Of a stretch of 42,100 nt of DNA, positions 1 to 8,135 are shown piece by piece. Position 1 is the first letter of the stretch; every line of letters starts with the position of its first letter. The notes under the pieces were generated by a model. That model had not been told where the DNA came from and searched no databases. It saw only the letters and a list, made by a program, of their open reading frames with translations. The DNA is taken from positions 1 through 42,100 of the forward strand of contig NZ_PSRR01000032.1 of the NCBI RefSeq assembly GCF_004296405.1, in the 5' to 3' direction. The position numbers and the translations under genes were made by a program. The stretch is from Bradyrhizobium sp. Leo170. GTDB lineage: Bacteria; Pseudomonadota; Alphaproteobacteria; Rhizobiales; Xanthobacteraceae.

Positions 1-2
1 CG

Positions 3-269
3 GGTGCGCGCACGGCCTGGCACACCCATCCGCTCGGGCAGACGCTCTATGTGATCTCCGGCATCGGCCGGGTCCAGGCCGAGGGCGGCCCGATCAGGGA
101 GATCAAGCCGGGCGACGTGGTCTGGATTCCGCCGAACGAGAAGCATTGGCATGGCGCTTCGCCAACCAACGCCATGACACACATCGCGATGCAGGAAGCG
201 CTCGACGGCGTCTATTCGAACTGGATGGAGCATGTCACCGACGAGCAGTACAACGCGAAGGTCGGCTAG
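3..269 (+). CDS. Cupin-domain protein, 5' end outside window
   Basis: The frame is open from the first bases, so only the C-terminal 88 residues are visible. They form a cupin barrel half. An HTHPLGQ stretch gives metal-binding-type histidines. A glycine-rich turn follows (VISGIGRVQ), then the second cupin motif [17 protein letters not shown] with a further histidine pair. The tail [24 protein letters not shown] is typical of small cupins similar to carboxymuconolactone-decarboxylase-associated or RmlC-like proteins of rhizobia. The substrate cannot be told. The true start lies upstream of the window; the GTG at 51 is internal, because the cupin fold continues upstream of it. Confidence 0.85.
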   Translation, partial: GARTAWHTHPLGQTLYVISGIGRVQAEGGPIREIKPGDVVWIPPNEKHWHGASPTNAMTHIAMQEALDGVYSNWMEHVTDEQYNAKVG

Positions 270-292
270 TTTTCCCAAGGACGCGGGAGCTT

Positions 293-381
293 CGTAGCCC
301 GGGTGGAGCGCCAGCGAAACCCGGGTCCGGTCGAGCCGCGTGCGAGGTCCCCGGGTTACGCTGCGCTTCACCCGGGCTACG
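293..381. repeat. Dispersed palindromic repeat, gtagcccgggtggagc type
   Basis: The outer arms cgtagcccgggtggagcg (from 293) and cttcacccgggctacg (to 381) are near-perfect inverted repeats around a short centre, so the transcript would fold into one long hairpin. It lies between the convergent cupin and DUF2147 genes. A related element sits at 41851-41935. I recall this class as common between genes in Bradyrhizobium, but its copy number cannot be judged here. It could also act as a bidirectional terminator. Confidence 0.65.
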
Positions 382-396
382 GTTCGCCGCGAACGA

Positions 397-1179
397 TCAG
401 TTCACCCGAGTCCAGGTCTGGCCGCCGCAGAACATGCCGCCGAAGGCGCAGCCCTGCACACGCAGGGTGTCGGAGCCCTTGAGCGCGATTGTCGAGTCAT
501 AGGTACTGCCGCTGTTCGGATCGAGGATGCGGCCGCTCCATTTGTCCTTGCTGGGCTTCATGTTGAGCAGGACCTGCTCGCCGTTCTGGTTCGACTGCTC
601 GTCGACGGCATAGCCGCAGAGGTTGGCGCCGCACTGCTCGATGCGGACCTTGCCTTCCTTCTCCTCCGTCAGCCACACGCCGATCGGCGAATTGGCTTGC
701 GCTGCCGCCGCTGGTGTCACGGGCTTCGCGACCGGCGCTGGAGTGGCTGTGGCGACCGTCGGAGCCGGGGCCGGAGGCGCAGCGGGCACCGCGGTCTGCT
801 GGGTCTGCGGTGCCGGTGCGTTCGGCGCAACGGCTGCTGTCGCGGTCGAGGGTTCGGTGGAGGCCGCAGCCGGAGGCGGCGCAGCAGGAACGGGCGGCGG
901 GGCGGCCGGTGCTGCGGCTTGCCCGGACTGAGCGGGAGCCGCCGGAGCTGGCGCGGATTGCGAATCGGTTTTCGCTTCCTGCGATTTCTGCTTGCGAGTG
1001 CCTTCCTCGCTCTTGGCGCGCTTGGATTTGCGGCCGGTATTGTCGTAGACGCCGGGGATCTGGACGGTGCCGCGATCGGGGTCGATGCGGATGGTGTGGC
1101 CACCATATTCGAAGGTGTACTGGGCCTGCGCTGCGGTGCTTGCGAGCAAAAGCGCAGCGATAGCCAGAAGCTTCTTCAT
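397..1179 (-). CDS. Secreted DUF2147 protein with long Pro/Ala linker
   Basis: This is a 260-residue exported protein. Residues 1-19 (MKKLLAIAALLLASTAAQA) are a Sec signal peptide with an AxA cleavage site. A short domain of about 40 residues follows. Residues about 65-160 are a low-complexity Ala/Pro/Thr linker that should be extended and unstructured. The C-terminal 95 residues are a DUF2147 domain: it opens with PIGVWLTEEKEGKVRIEQCG and ends with CAFGGMFCGGQTWTRV. Four cysteines in the domain could pair in the periplasm. DUF2147 proteins are secreted beta-rich proteins without a settled function. The gene stands alone between the convergent cupin gene and the pheC-like gene. The antisense open frames here come from the GC-rich linker and are not genes. 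Confidence 0.85.
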   Translation of the reverse strand: MKKLLAIAALLLASTAAQAQYTFEYGGHTIRIDPDRGTVQIPGVYDNTGRKSKRAKSEEGTRKQKSQEAKTDSQSAPAPAAPAQSGQAAAPAAPPPVPAAPPPAAASTEPSTATAAVAPNAPAPQTQQTAVPAAPPAPAPTVATATPAPVAKPVTPAAAAQANSPIGVWLTEEKEGKVRIEQCGANLCGYAVDEQSNQNGEQVLLNMKPSKDKWSGRILDPNSGSTYDSTIALKGSDTLRVQGCAFGGMFCGGQTWTRVN

Positions 1180-1371
1180 GATGACCTCCAGAACGGGAAT
1201 CCCCGGTCAGCGAAGCTACACATCAGCAACCTGATGCAACGTGACCTAGATCACTTTCAAAACGTAAGTCGTGTGCTAGCGGCTTTGGTTCAAACGGCTG
1301 GTCACCAGTCTAGTTAGCGCTCATAAAGTGGTCAATTTTCCAGTCGAACGCGGCTGATGCTGCTGCATGGA

Positions 1372-2154
1372 TCATTCGAACCAGGCGGCATAGATGCGCT
1401 TGAACGTGCCGTCCTTCATTGCGATGTCCAGCCATTGATCCACGAAGAACTTCAGCGGGACGTCGCGCTGCAGCCAGTAGGCCTTTTCCGCAAAGTCGAA
1501 CGGTTGATCGGGATGCACCGCGCAGAGCACGCCGGGATGCAGTTTCTGCTGGTAGCGCGTCTCGGACGCATCCGTCATCATCAGGTCGGTATCGCCCTTG
1601 GCGATCTCGTCGAAGATCCTGGTATTGTCGTCGAAGACCTTGATCTCGGCGTTCTTCACATGCGCCCGCGCAAAGCGCTCGTTGGTGCCGCCGGGATTGA
1701 CGATGACGCGCGTGCCGGCACGGTCGATTTCGGCAAGCGTCTGGTATTTGTTGACATCCGCGCAGCGGGTGATCGGCGTCTTGCCTTCGCGCACGATCGG
1801 GATTGAGAAGAAGCCTTTCTTCTGGCGCTCCAGCGTGATCGAGATGCCGCTCATCGCAATGTCGAAGCGGTCGGCTTCCAAATCGTTCGTCATCTGCGGC
1901 CAACCCGTTTTGACATATTCGACCTTGACGCCGAGCGCCTTGCCGAGCGCTTCCGCCATGTCGACATCGAATCCCCTGAAGCCGGGCGTCGTCCTGTCGA
2001 CAAAGCTGAACGGCGCATAGTCCCCGGTCATGCCAACCCGCAGCGTGCCGCGCCGGATGATGTCGTCGAGCCGGGAAGGCGACGCTGCCGGCTGGGCGTG
2101 GGCGGAAGCCATCATCAGCATGGCGGCCACAAGGCCGACGAATGCGCGCAACAT
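1372..2154 (-). CDS. pheC: Periplasmic cyclohexadienyl dehydratase (PheC type)
   Basis: This 260-residue protein has a Sec signal peptide (MLRAFVGLVAAMLMMASAHA) followed by a type II periplasmic-binding fold. Many stretches match PheC-type cyclohexadienyl dehydratases, as I recall the Pseudomonas enzyme: LRVGMTGDYAPFSF, GFDVDMAEALGKALG, RFDIAMSGISITLERQ, GKTPITRCA, VNPGGTNERFARAHVKNA, DLMMTDASETR, LCAVHPDQPFDFAEKAYWL and VDQWLDIA. These enzymes convert prephenate to phenylpyruvate, or arogenate to phenylalanine, in the periplasm, and they evolved from amino-acid binding proteins. The Glu in the TDASETR motif sits where I recall the catalytic acid. I chose the ATG at 2154 because GGAGGAA lies 5 bases upstream and the signal peptide begins there. 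An automatic annotation may call it an ABC binding protein, but no permease or ATPase is adjacent. Confidence 0.8.
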   Translation of the reverse strand: MLRAFVGLVAAMLMMASAHAQPAASPSRLDDIIRRGTLRVGMTGDYAPFSFVDRTTPGFRGFDVDMAEALGKALGVKVEYVKTGWPQMTNDLEADRFDIAMSGISITLERQKKGFFSIPIVREGKTPITRCADVNKYQTLAEIDRAGTRVIVNPGGTNERFARAHVKNAEIKVFDDNTRIFDEIAKGDTDLMMTDASETRYQQKLHPGVLCAVHPDQPFDFAEKAYWLQRDVPLKFFVDQWLDIAMKDGTFKRIYAAWFE

Positions 2155-2245
2155 CAAAGTTCCTCCATCGATTGCCTCGATGATAGTCTGTTGCGACGGC
2201 TTTAGATGGAATGTGCCCGTCGAGCCAGTCAAAGGAAGTCAAATC

Positions 2246-2764
2246 GTGACAATCTCAGTTTACGAAGCATCGGTCGGCGTATTCGTGCCATATCTTCGCA
2301 ATCTTTCCGGGCTGCTCGATCACGCGTCCGCCTACGCAAGGACACGAAACATCGATCCTGCCGTGCTGCTCGGCATGCGGCTCTATCCGAACATGTACAG
2401 TCTCAGGCAGCAGGTGGGCGAAGCCAATCGCCATGCGATCGCCTGTTGCGCGCTGCTGGCCGGGCACGAGCCGCTCAGGTTCGGCGGCATCGAGCCTGAT
2501 CTTGATGAGCTCAAGCTCAGGATCGCAGCCACGATCGATTTCGTCCAAAGCCTGCCGCGTGCTGCGATCGACGAGGCCGGCGACAAGGAGGTGGTGTTCA
2601 CCTTCAAGAGCGGCGCGCAGCGCACCTTCACCGGGCGGTCGCTGCTGCTTGGCTTCAGCGTGCCGCAGTTTTTCTTTCACGTCACGACCGCCTACGACAT
2701 CCTGCGTCACGCCGGCGTCGATCTCGTCAAGAAGGATTTCCTGGGGCCGCCAAGACCGGCGTAG
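2246..2764 (+). CDS. DUF1993 family protein
   Basis: The 172-residue product fits the DUF1993 family in length and pattern. It starts ISVYEASVGVFVPYLRNLSGLLDHASAYA and continues with LLGMRLYPNMYSLRQQVGEANRHA. The C-terminal part FFFHVTTAYDILRHAGVDLVKKDFLG is also characteristic. The family is predicted to be a helical bundle of the DinB/YfiT type; its function is not established. I chose the GTG at 2246 because the SD-like AAGGAAG lies just upstream and the fold begins there. Longer in-frame extensions to 2030 run antisense through pheC. The gene is divergent from pheC and is followed by a perfect hairpin. Confidence 0.85.
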   Translation: MTISVYEASVGVFVPYLRNLSGLLDHASAYARTRNIDPAVLLGMRLYPNMYSLRQQVGEANRHAIACCALLAGHEPLRFGGIEPDLDELKLRIAATIDFVQSLPRAAIDEAGDKEVVFTFKSGAQRTFTGRSLLLGFSVPQFFFHVTTAYDILRHAGVDLVKKDFLGPPRPA

Positions 2765-2771
2765 CTGGGGG

Positions 2772-2907
2772 GAGCTTCGGTTCTGATTGAATCAGAACCG
2801 AAGCTCTAAATTCTTGTTTCGACGCGTTTTCTGCGCAGATAAGTCTACGCAATCTGCGTAAACTTGATTGCTACGCGAACCGGTATCCACTTCGCTCGAA
2901 AACGCTC
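2772..2907. repeat. Dispersed repeat with perfect hairpin (possible terminator)
   Basis: Arms gagcttcggttctgatt (2772-2788) and aatcagaaccgaagctc (2790-2806) are perfect reverse complements, followed by taaattcttgttt. The hairpin could terminate the DUF1993 transcript. The block continues with ctacgcgaaccggtatccacttcgctcgaaaacgctcta-like sequence up to the stop of the minus-strand gene. That part resembles the 'ttcggaaaaccgg' repeat family seen at 6071, 21345 and 40850. Confidence 0.6.
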
Positions 2908-3323
2908 TATATCTCGCAGCCTTCCTCGCGGACCAGGCTGGCGACGGCGGCGCGGCTGGCCATTTCCTGCTTCAAAACCTCAAAGCGATGATGTGCGTCG
3001 ACCTCGCGGTCATCCACGAACCTGATCGCGGCCTCGCGATCCATCGGGCCGCTCACCAAGGGCTTCGAATTCTCGCCGATGGTCTCGTCGACATAATACT
3101 GGCCATCCTGCTCGCGCACCGTCCATTTGAAGCGGAGGGCGGCCATCGGGCCGGGGCCGACTTTGGAATAGCCATGGGCTTCCAGCGGTGGCGGGCTCGC
3201 GGGCTCCTCTTCGACCGCCGCCGGCTCGGCCTGCGGCTTCTCGATCGGCGGGGGCGCGTGCTGCTCGTCCAAAATGCTGGCGATGGCGGCAAGCGCATTA
3301 TCGGTAGGATCGCTCTGGCTCAA
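2907..3323 (-). CDS. Conserved hypothetical protein, disordered N-terminus
   Basis: I do not recognise this 138-residue acidic protein. The first 50 residues are rich in Pro, Glu and Ala and look disordered (EKPQAEPAAVEEEPASPPP). From about residue 55 a compact domain follows: RFKWTVREQDGQYYVDETIGENSKPLVSGP, then REAAIRFVDDREVDAHHRFEVLKQEMASRAAVASLV. No signal peptide or membrane segment is seen. It lies 102 bases beyond the amidase stop on the same strand and could be its distal neighbour, but nothing ties it to amidase function. The ATG start is the first in frame; the SD-like GGGAAAGAG lies 6 bases upstream. Confidence 0.7.
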   Translation of the reverse strand: MSQSDPTDNALAAIASILDEQHAPPPIEKPQAEPAAVEEEPASPPPLEAHGYSKVGPGPMAALRFKWTVREQDGQYYVDETIGENSKPLVSGPMDREAAIRFVDDREVDAHHRFEVLKQEMASRAAVASLVREEGCEI

Positions 3324-3425
3324 AATCTCTTTCCCTGGGGTTGGTCGGCAAAGATGGTTGCCGACACTTCCCGTCTACTCAACCCCGGAATGAGGCTGAG
3401 TTTTGGCCCTGCGGCAGCTTTTCCC

Positions 3426-4850
3426 TTACGCACATACCGGCGGACGCTTGTCCTTCCAGGGCCGCACCTGCTCGAGCTGGCCAGCGAGGCGGAACAGCCT
3501 TGCTTCGTCGCCAAGCTTGGCGGCGAACATCATGCCGAGCGGCAGGCCGTCCTTGCTCCAGGCCAGCGGCACCGACATCGCAGGCTGGCCGGACATGTTG
3601 AACATCGAGGTACCCGGCATGTAGCGCCGCAGGAGCGGACCGATCTGTGCCAGGTCGTCCGACATGGTGTTGATCTCGCCGAGCCGGATCGGCGGCGTGC
3701 ACAGCGTCGGACTGAGGAACACGTCGCAGCCCTCGAAGAAGATCGCGAGGCTGCGCGAGATCTGGAACGCCGCGAGCTGCGCGGCGATGTAGTCCGCCGA
3801 CGTGATATTTTGTCCGTTGTGGGCGCTTGCCAGCGACAGGACTTCCAGATCGTCTCCCGTCACCGTGCGGCCGATGCGCTGCTCGATTGCTCGCACGCTG
3901 ACCGCAGTGTTGCCGCTGACAATCGTCGTCATCACCGTGGATGGATCGGCGGGAAGGGTGGGGGCGCGCTCCTCGACATGATGGCCGAGGTCGGCGAGCA
4001 GTTTTGCGGTGTCGCGGACGGCTGCGGCGACCTCCGGGTCGATCGCCTCCCCATAGGGCGATTTGTCCGTGAAGGAGATGCGAAGCTGGCCGGGATCGCG
4101 GCTGACTTCCTGCGAGAACGGACGCGCCGGGGGCGGCGCGACATAGAGGCTCCATGGCTCCGGACCGTGGATCGCGTCCATCATCACGGCGCTGTCGCGC
4201 ACGCTGATGCTGACGACATGCGAGGTCGAAAAGCCGCCCCAGCCCTCGCCACGATCGGGACCGACCGGATTGCGGGCCCGGCTCGGCTTCATGCCGAACA
4301 CGCCGCAGGCAGAAGCCGGGATGCGGATCGAGCCGCCGCCATCGCTGGCGTGCGCCACGGGCAGGATGCGTGCGGCGACAACGGCGGCGGCGCCGCCTGA
4401 GGAGCCGCCGGAGGAATGCGCGAGATTCCAGGGATTGCGGGTCGGCCCGAACAGGCGCGTCTCCGTGGTCGGCATCAGCCCGAATTCGGGGCTCGCGGTC
4501 TTGCCGAAGATGGTCACGCCGGTGTCGAGGAAGCGCTGGGTGAGGGTGCTGCTGTGGTCCGCGACGAAATCCCTGTTAACGCTGGCGCCGGAGGTCGTGC
4601 GCGTTCCCTGCAGGAGGTCGAGGTCCTTCAGAAGGAACGGCACGCCCGTGAAGGGTCCGTCCGGCAACCCTTTGTCGATCTGCTGCTCGGCATAATTGTA
4701 GTGCTTGACGACGACGGCATTGATCTCCGGATCAACCTTGGCCGTGCGGGCGATCGCTTCGTCTAGCAGTTCGCGCGGGCTGACCTGCTTGTTGCGGACC
4801 AGCTCGGCGAGGCCCACCGCGTCGTAATTGCCGAATTCCTTGAAAGCCAT
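3426..4850 (-). CDS. Amidase-signature family hydrolase
   Basis: This 474-residue enzyme belongs to the amidase signature family (Ser-cisSer-Lys hydrolases acting on C-N bonds). The catalytic Lys is in PFLLKDLD (about residue 75). The glycine/serine loop HSSGGSSGGAAAVVAA carries the cis-Ser (about 150), and the nucleophile Ser lies in ASDGGGSIRIPASACG (about 174). Length and motif spacing are complete. The substrate is unknown; the family includes indoleacetamide, nicotinamide-type and 6-aminohexanoate-dimer hydrolases. I chose the ATG at 4850; a GTG three codons upstream (4859) is also possible and neither has a strong SD. It follows the hydroxyacid dehydrogenase on the same strand, but 146 bases with a hairpin separate them. 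Confidence 0.9.
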   Translation of the reverse strand: MAFKEFGNYDAVGLAELVRNKQVSPRELLDEAIARTAKVDPEINAVVVKHYNYAEQQIDKGLPDGPFTGVPFLLKDLDLLQGTRTTSGASVNRDFVADHSSTLTQRFLDTGVTIFGKTASPEFGLMPTTETRLFGPTRNPWNLAHSSGGSSGGAAAVVAARILPVAHASDGGGSIRIPASACGVFGMKPSRARNPVGPDRGEGWGGFSTSHVVSISVRDSAVMMDAIHGPEPWSLYVAPPPARPFSQEVSRDPGQLRISFTDKSPYGEAIDPEVAAAVRDTAKLLADLGHHVEERAPTLPADPSTVMTTIVSGNTAVSVRAIEQRIGRTVTGDDLEVLSLASAHNGQNITSADYIAAQLAAFQISRSLAIFFEGCDVFLSPTLCTPPIRLGEINTMSDDLAQIGPLLRRYMPGTSMFNMSGQPAMSVPLAWSKDGLPLGMMFAAKLGDEARLFRLAGQLEQVRPWKDKRPPVCA

Positions 4851-4900
4851 ATTCCACACCTAGAGCGAACGACGCGCATTCGTCTCTATCCCTCTTGCTG

Positions 4901-4944
4901 GAGCATGACCTTTCGGAAGCAGCGGTATCCACAGGCCATGCGCT
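4901..4944. repeat. Degenerate copy of the gagcatgatc...ccgg dispersed repeat
   Basis: The segment gagcatgacctttcggaagc ... ggtatccacaggccatgcgct has the same order of blocks as the repeats at 6071-6120, 21350-21400 and 40853-40904, with several substitutions and a shorter central part. It lies between the amidase and dehydrogenase genes. Confidence 0.45.
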
Positions 4945-4947
4945 GAT

Positions 4948-4973
4948 GACGGGCCGATCGTTGTCGGCCCGTC
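4948..4973 (-). terminator. Possible terminator hairpin after hydroxyacid dehydrogenase
   Basis: gacgggccga and tcggcccgtc form a 10-bp GC-rich stem around tcgttg, 24 bases beyond the dehydrogenase stop. No U-tract follows on the minus strand, so intrinsic termination is uncertain. Confidence 0.35.
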
Positions 4974-4996
4974 CGAAGATAGACGGTTTTATCCGA

Positions 4997-5986
4997 TTAG
5001 TTTAGCACGTCCTGGTTGATCACGTTCTGCCGCAGCGGCGCGCCGTCAAGGACGCTCAGGATGTTGCGTGCGGTCTGCTCGCTCATCCGGTCGACGGCTT
5101 CGACCGTGACGCCGGCAACGTGTGGCGCCATGATCACGTTCGGCAGGCTGTGGAGGGGCTGGCCGACCGGCGGCGGCTCCTGCTCGAACACGTCAAGGCC
5201 GGCGCCGGCAAGCCTGCCCGATACCAGCGCGTCGTGCAGCGCCTTCTCATCGACGATGCCGCCGCGGGCGGTGTTGATGAGATAGGCGGTCGGCTTCATC
5301 AGCTTGAAGCGCGCCGCGTTGAACATGCCGATCGTTTCCGGCGTCTTCGGGCAATGGATGGTGACGAAATCAGCACGTGGCAGCGCCGCGTCGAGATCCG
5401 GCACCGCCTCGCAGCCCGCGGCCGCGATTTCGCTCACCGGCTTGTAGGGATCGTAAACCAGCACCTGCATTTCCATCGCGAGGCACCGTTTGGCCGTGCG
5501 GGTGCCGATGCGGCCGAATCCGACGATCAACACCGTCTTGCCGTAGAGATCGAAGGGCAGCACGCCGAGCCGGTTCGCCCAGGCGCCATCCTTGACGACA
5601 GCATGCATTTCCTGCGCGCGCTTGGCCAGCGTCAGCATCATGAACAGGGCGTGTTCGGCCACTGACGGCGAGTTCGCCGTGCCCGCCACCATCAGCGGCA
5701 CCTTGCGGCGCGAGAGCGCCGGGACGTCGACCGCGTCGTAACCGACGCCGATCCGCGTCACCACCTTCATATCTCCGGACGCTTCGAGCTCCGGCTCGCC
5801 GAAACGGGTGGCGCCAAGCGCGACACCATGGACCGGGGCATGCTGCTTCAGCAAGACCTCGAAATCCCTGGCGGAGATCAGGTTGGGGAATTCGACGAGT
5901 TCGATGTCGTCCCGTTCGTTGAGGAGAGCCCGCGCCCCCGGTGAGAAAGTTTGTGTGACAAAAATCTTCTTCTTGTTGGTCGTCAT
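4997..5986 (-). CDS. D-2-hydroxyacid dehydrogenase (NAD-dependent)
   Basis: This 329-residue protein is a full-length D-isomer-specific 2-hydroxyacid dehydrogenase. The Rossmann fingerprint GFGRIGTRTAKR lies near residues 155-167. The catalytic triad is Arg241 (NTARGG), Glu268 (DVFEQEPPP) and His289 (MAPHVAG). The family oxidises or reduces 2-hydroxy/2-oxo acids such as glyoxylate, hydroxypyruvate or phosphoglycerate. Exact substrate cannot be assigned; the short length argues against the long SerA form with ACT domains. It lies downstream of the sugar ABC importer on the same strand but is separated from it by 132 bases of repeat sequence. A role in oxidising a compound imported by that system is possible but inferred only from neighbourhood. 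Confidence 0.9.
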   Translation of the reverse strand: MTTNKKKIFVTQTFSPGARALLNERDDIELVEFPNLISARDFEVLLKQHAPVHGVALGATRFGEPELEASGDMKVVTRIGVGYDAVDVPALSRRKVPLMVAGTANSPSVAEHALFMMLTLAKRAQEMHAVVKDGAWANRLGVLPFDLYGKTVLIVGFGRIGTRTAKRCLAMEMQVLVYDPYKPVSEIAAAGCEAVPDLDAALPRADFVTIHCPKTPETIGMFNAARFKLMKPTAYLINTARGGIVDEKALHDALVSGRLAGAGLDVFEQEPPPVGQPLHSLPNVIMAPHVAGVTVEAVDRMSEQTARNILSVLDGAPLRQNVINQDVLN

Positions 5987-6021
5987 TTCCTGCCCTTGGC
6001 TGTTACGTCTTGCGTCGTCAA

Positions 6022-6120
6022 ATCATGGTCCGATTCCATGGAATCGGACCATGATCCTATCTCTTTATTTGAGCATGGCCTTTTCGGAAAACCGGTTTCC
6101 ACTTTTCCGGGCCATGCTCT
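6022..6120. repeat. Perfect 34-bp palindrome plus dispersed hairpin repeat
   Basis: 6022-6055 is a perfect palindrome centred on ccatgg (arms atcatggtccgattcc / ggaatcggaccatgat). It is followed at 6071-6120 by gagcatggcc ... ggccatgctct, an inverted repeat with ttttcggaaaaccggtttcc in the loop. The second part ends inside the stop codon of the ABC ATPase gene and may terminate the importer operon. The same two-part layout recurs at 21298-21400 and 40802-40904. Confidence 0.65.
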
Positions 6121-7219
6121 AGAGAACGACGCCCGTCACCTCGTTTAGCAAATGCATGTTGTTGAGGTCCACAGCCAAGCGGAGCGGGGCACCATCCTGC
6201 GCGCCGGCATTCGGATTGACCCGGCCGCAGATCTGGGCGCCCTCGAGGGTGAAATAGACCAGGGTCTCCATGCCCATTGGCTCCGTGACGTCGAGCACGG
6301 CGTCGAACGGCTCGACTCCCGGGTGCAGATGCGGCCGGGCCTCGGCGATGTGTTCCGGCCTGATTCCGAGCAGAAGCTTGTCGGTGCGGGGCACGGCCTG
6401 GTAGCGGGCCGCACGTGCGGGCGGTAACGGGAAGGCGAGGCGGTCGGTCAGGCGCACATGCAGCCGCCCGCCGACATCCTCGAGTCGGCAGGGCACGAAG
6501 TTCATCGCGGGCGAGCCGATGAAGCTGGCGACGAAACGGGTCGCCGGCTTGTGGTAGAGCTCGTTCGGCGCACCGATCTGCTCGATGCGGCCATGATTCA
6601 TCACTACCACGCGGTCGGCGAGCGTCATCGCCTCCACCTGGTCGTGGGTCACATAGACGGTGGTGGTGCGGACCTTCTGGTGCACCTTCTTGATCTCGAT
6701 CCGCATCTGCACGCGCAATTTGGCATCGAGGTTGGACAAGGGTTCGTCGAACAGGAACACCTTGGGATTACGCACGATGGCGCGGCCCATGGCGACGCGC
6801 TGGCGTTGGCCGCCGGAGAGCTGCTTCGGCTTGCGGTCGATCAGGTCGGTGATGTCGAGCATGCGCGCCGCTTCCGTCACCCGGCTCTTGATCTCGGCCT
6901 TGGGATAGTGCTTCAGCCGCAGCCCGAAGGACATGTTCTCGGCCACCGTCATATGCGGGTAGAGCGCGTAGTTCTGGAACACCATCGCGATGTCGCGGTC
7001 CTTCGGCGGCACGTCGTTGACGATGTCGCCGCCGATCGTGATGTCGCCGTCCGAGATGTCTTCCAGCCCTGCGATCATCCGCAGCGTGGTCGACTTGCCG
7101 CAGCCGGATGGACCGACCAGCACCACGAACTCATGGTCGGCGATGTCGAGATCGATGCCGCGCACCGCTTCGACTTCGTCATAACGCTTCACGACTTTCC
7201 GCAGCGAAACTTCGGCCAT
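6119..7219 (-). CDS. Sugar ABC transporter ATP-binding protein (MalK/UgpC type)
   Basis: This 366-residue ATPase energises the adjacent permeases. The Walker [10 protein letters not shown] is at residues 36-44, the Q-loop in [11 protein letters not shown], the signature [14 protein letters not shown] near 134-147, Walker [15 protein letters not shown] near 154-167, and the switch His in VYVTHDQ. The last 120 residues form the TOBE/OB regulatory domain typical of the CUT1 carbohydrate-importer subfamily ([12 protein letters not shown]). It is the last gene of a four-gene minus-strand operon, with only 4 bases between it and the upstream permease. The hairpin repeat at its stop probably ends the transcript. 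The cargo is unknown; CUT1 systems take up di- or oligosaccharides, polyols or glycerol phosphates. Confidence 0.93.
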   Translation of the reverse strand: MAEVSLRKVVKRYDEVEAVRGIDLDIADHEFVVLVGPSGCGKSTTLRMIAGLEDISDGDITIGGDIVNDVPPKDRDIAMVFQNYALYPHMTVAENMSFGLRLKHYPKAEIKSRVTEAARMLDITDLIDRKPKQLSGGQRQRVAMGRAIVRNPKVFLFDEPLSNLDAKLRVQMRIEIKKVHQKVRTTTVYVTHDQVEAMTLADRVVVMNHGRIEQIGAPNELYHKPATRFVASFIGSPAMNFVPCRLEDVGGRLHVRLTDRLAFPLPPARAARYQAVPRTDKLLLGIRPEHIAEARPHLHPGVEPFDAVLDVTEPMGMETLVYFTLEGAQICGRVNPNAGAQDGAPLRLAVDLNNMHLLNEVTGVVL

Positions 7220-7223
7220 GAGT

Positions 7224-8135
7224 TCAACCCTTTGTCGCGCCGGCGGTCAGGCCGGCAATGTAATAGTCCATCAGGAAGGCATAAATGATCAGCGGCGGCG
7301 CGGCACCGAGCAGCGCCCCGGTCATGATCTGTCCCCAGTTGAACACGTCGCCCTTGATCAGGGTGGTGATGATGCCGACCGGCAGCACGAGCTGGTCGGT
7401 CGAGGTCGTGAACACCAGGGGATAGAGGAACTGGGCCCAGGAGACCGTGAAGGCGAAGATCGTCGCCGCGATCAGGCCGGGCAGTGCGACCGGAATGAAG
7501 ATCCGCGTCAACGTCTGGAACCAGGATGCGCCGTCGATGATCGCGGCCTCGTCGAGCTCCTTCGGGATCGAGGCGAAATAGCCGATCATGATCCAGGTGC
7601 AGAACGGCACCGTCAGCGTCGGATAGATGAACAGCAGCACGTACCAGCGGTTGATGAGCTGGATGCCGGTCCAGTCGCCGATCAGGACGAACATCTTGAA
7701 CAGCGGGATGAAGAGCAGCGTGTCCGGAATGAGGTAGGTCAGGAACACGCCGGTCGCGAGCGTTGCCGAGCCCCAGAACTTCATCCGTGCCAGCGCAAAG
7801 GCCGCCGGCACGCTGATCAGCATGGTGATGGTGACCACAAAGATCGAGACCCAGGCCGAATTCCAGAAGAAGCGCAGGAACTGGTTCGATGTCAGCAGCC
7901 CGATATAGTTCTCGAGCGTCGGATGATACACCCACCACGGGTTGGTCGCCGCCGAGATCTCGGCGCTGCTCTTCAGCGAGGTGATCAGCATGTAGAGCGG
8001 CGGCGTCAGCGAGAAGATCGCGAACAGCACCAGGAAGAAATACGACCAGCGCAGCGCCCAGGCGCGGTCGCGGCTGATGCTGCCATATTTGACCTTGCGG
8101 CTCGGTCCGGCCTTGTCGATCGTGATTGCGCTCAT
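7224..8135 (-). CDS. Carbohydrate ABC transporter permease (MalG type)
   Basis: This 303-residue inner-membrane protein has six predicted membrane segments, starting with [22 protein letters not shown]. The cytoplasmic EAA loop is [28 protein letters not shown], which docks on the ATPase. The long segment between segments 1 and 2 ([25 protein letters not shown]) is characteristic of MalG-type permeases. I chose the ATG at 8135, which shares one base with the stop of the upstream permease (TGATG), so the two are translationally coupled. An open frame extends further upstream but only antisense-like sequence is found there. Confidence 0.93.
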   Translation of the reverse strand: MSAITIDKAGPSRKVKYGSISRDRAWALRWSYFFLVLFAIFSLTPPLYMLITSLKSSAEISAATNPWWVYHPTLENYIGLLTSNQFLRFFWNSAWVSIFVVTITMLISVPAAFALARMKFWGSATLATGVFLTYLIPDTLLFIPLFKMFVLIGDWTGIQLINRWYVLLFIYPTLTVPFCTWIMIGYFASIPKELDEAAIIDGASWFQTLTRIFIPVALPGLIAATIFAFTVSWAQFLYPLVFTTSTDQLVLPVGIITTLIKGDVFNWGQIMTGALLGAAPPLIIYAFLMDYYIAGLTAGATKG

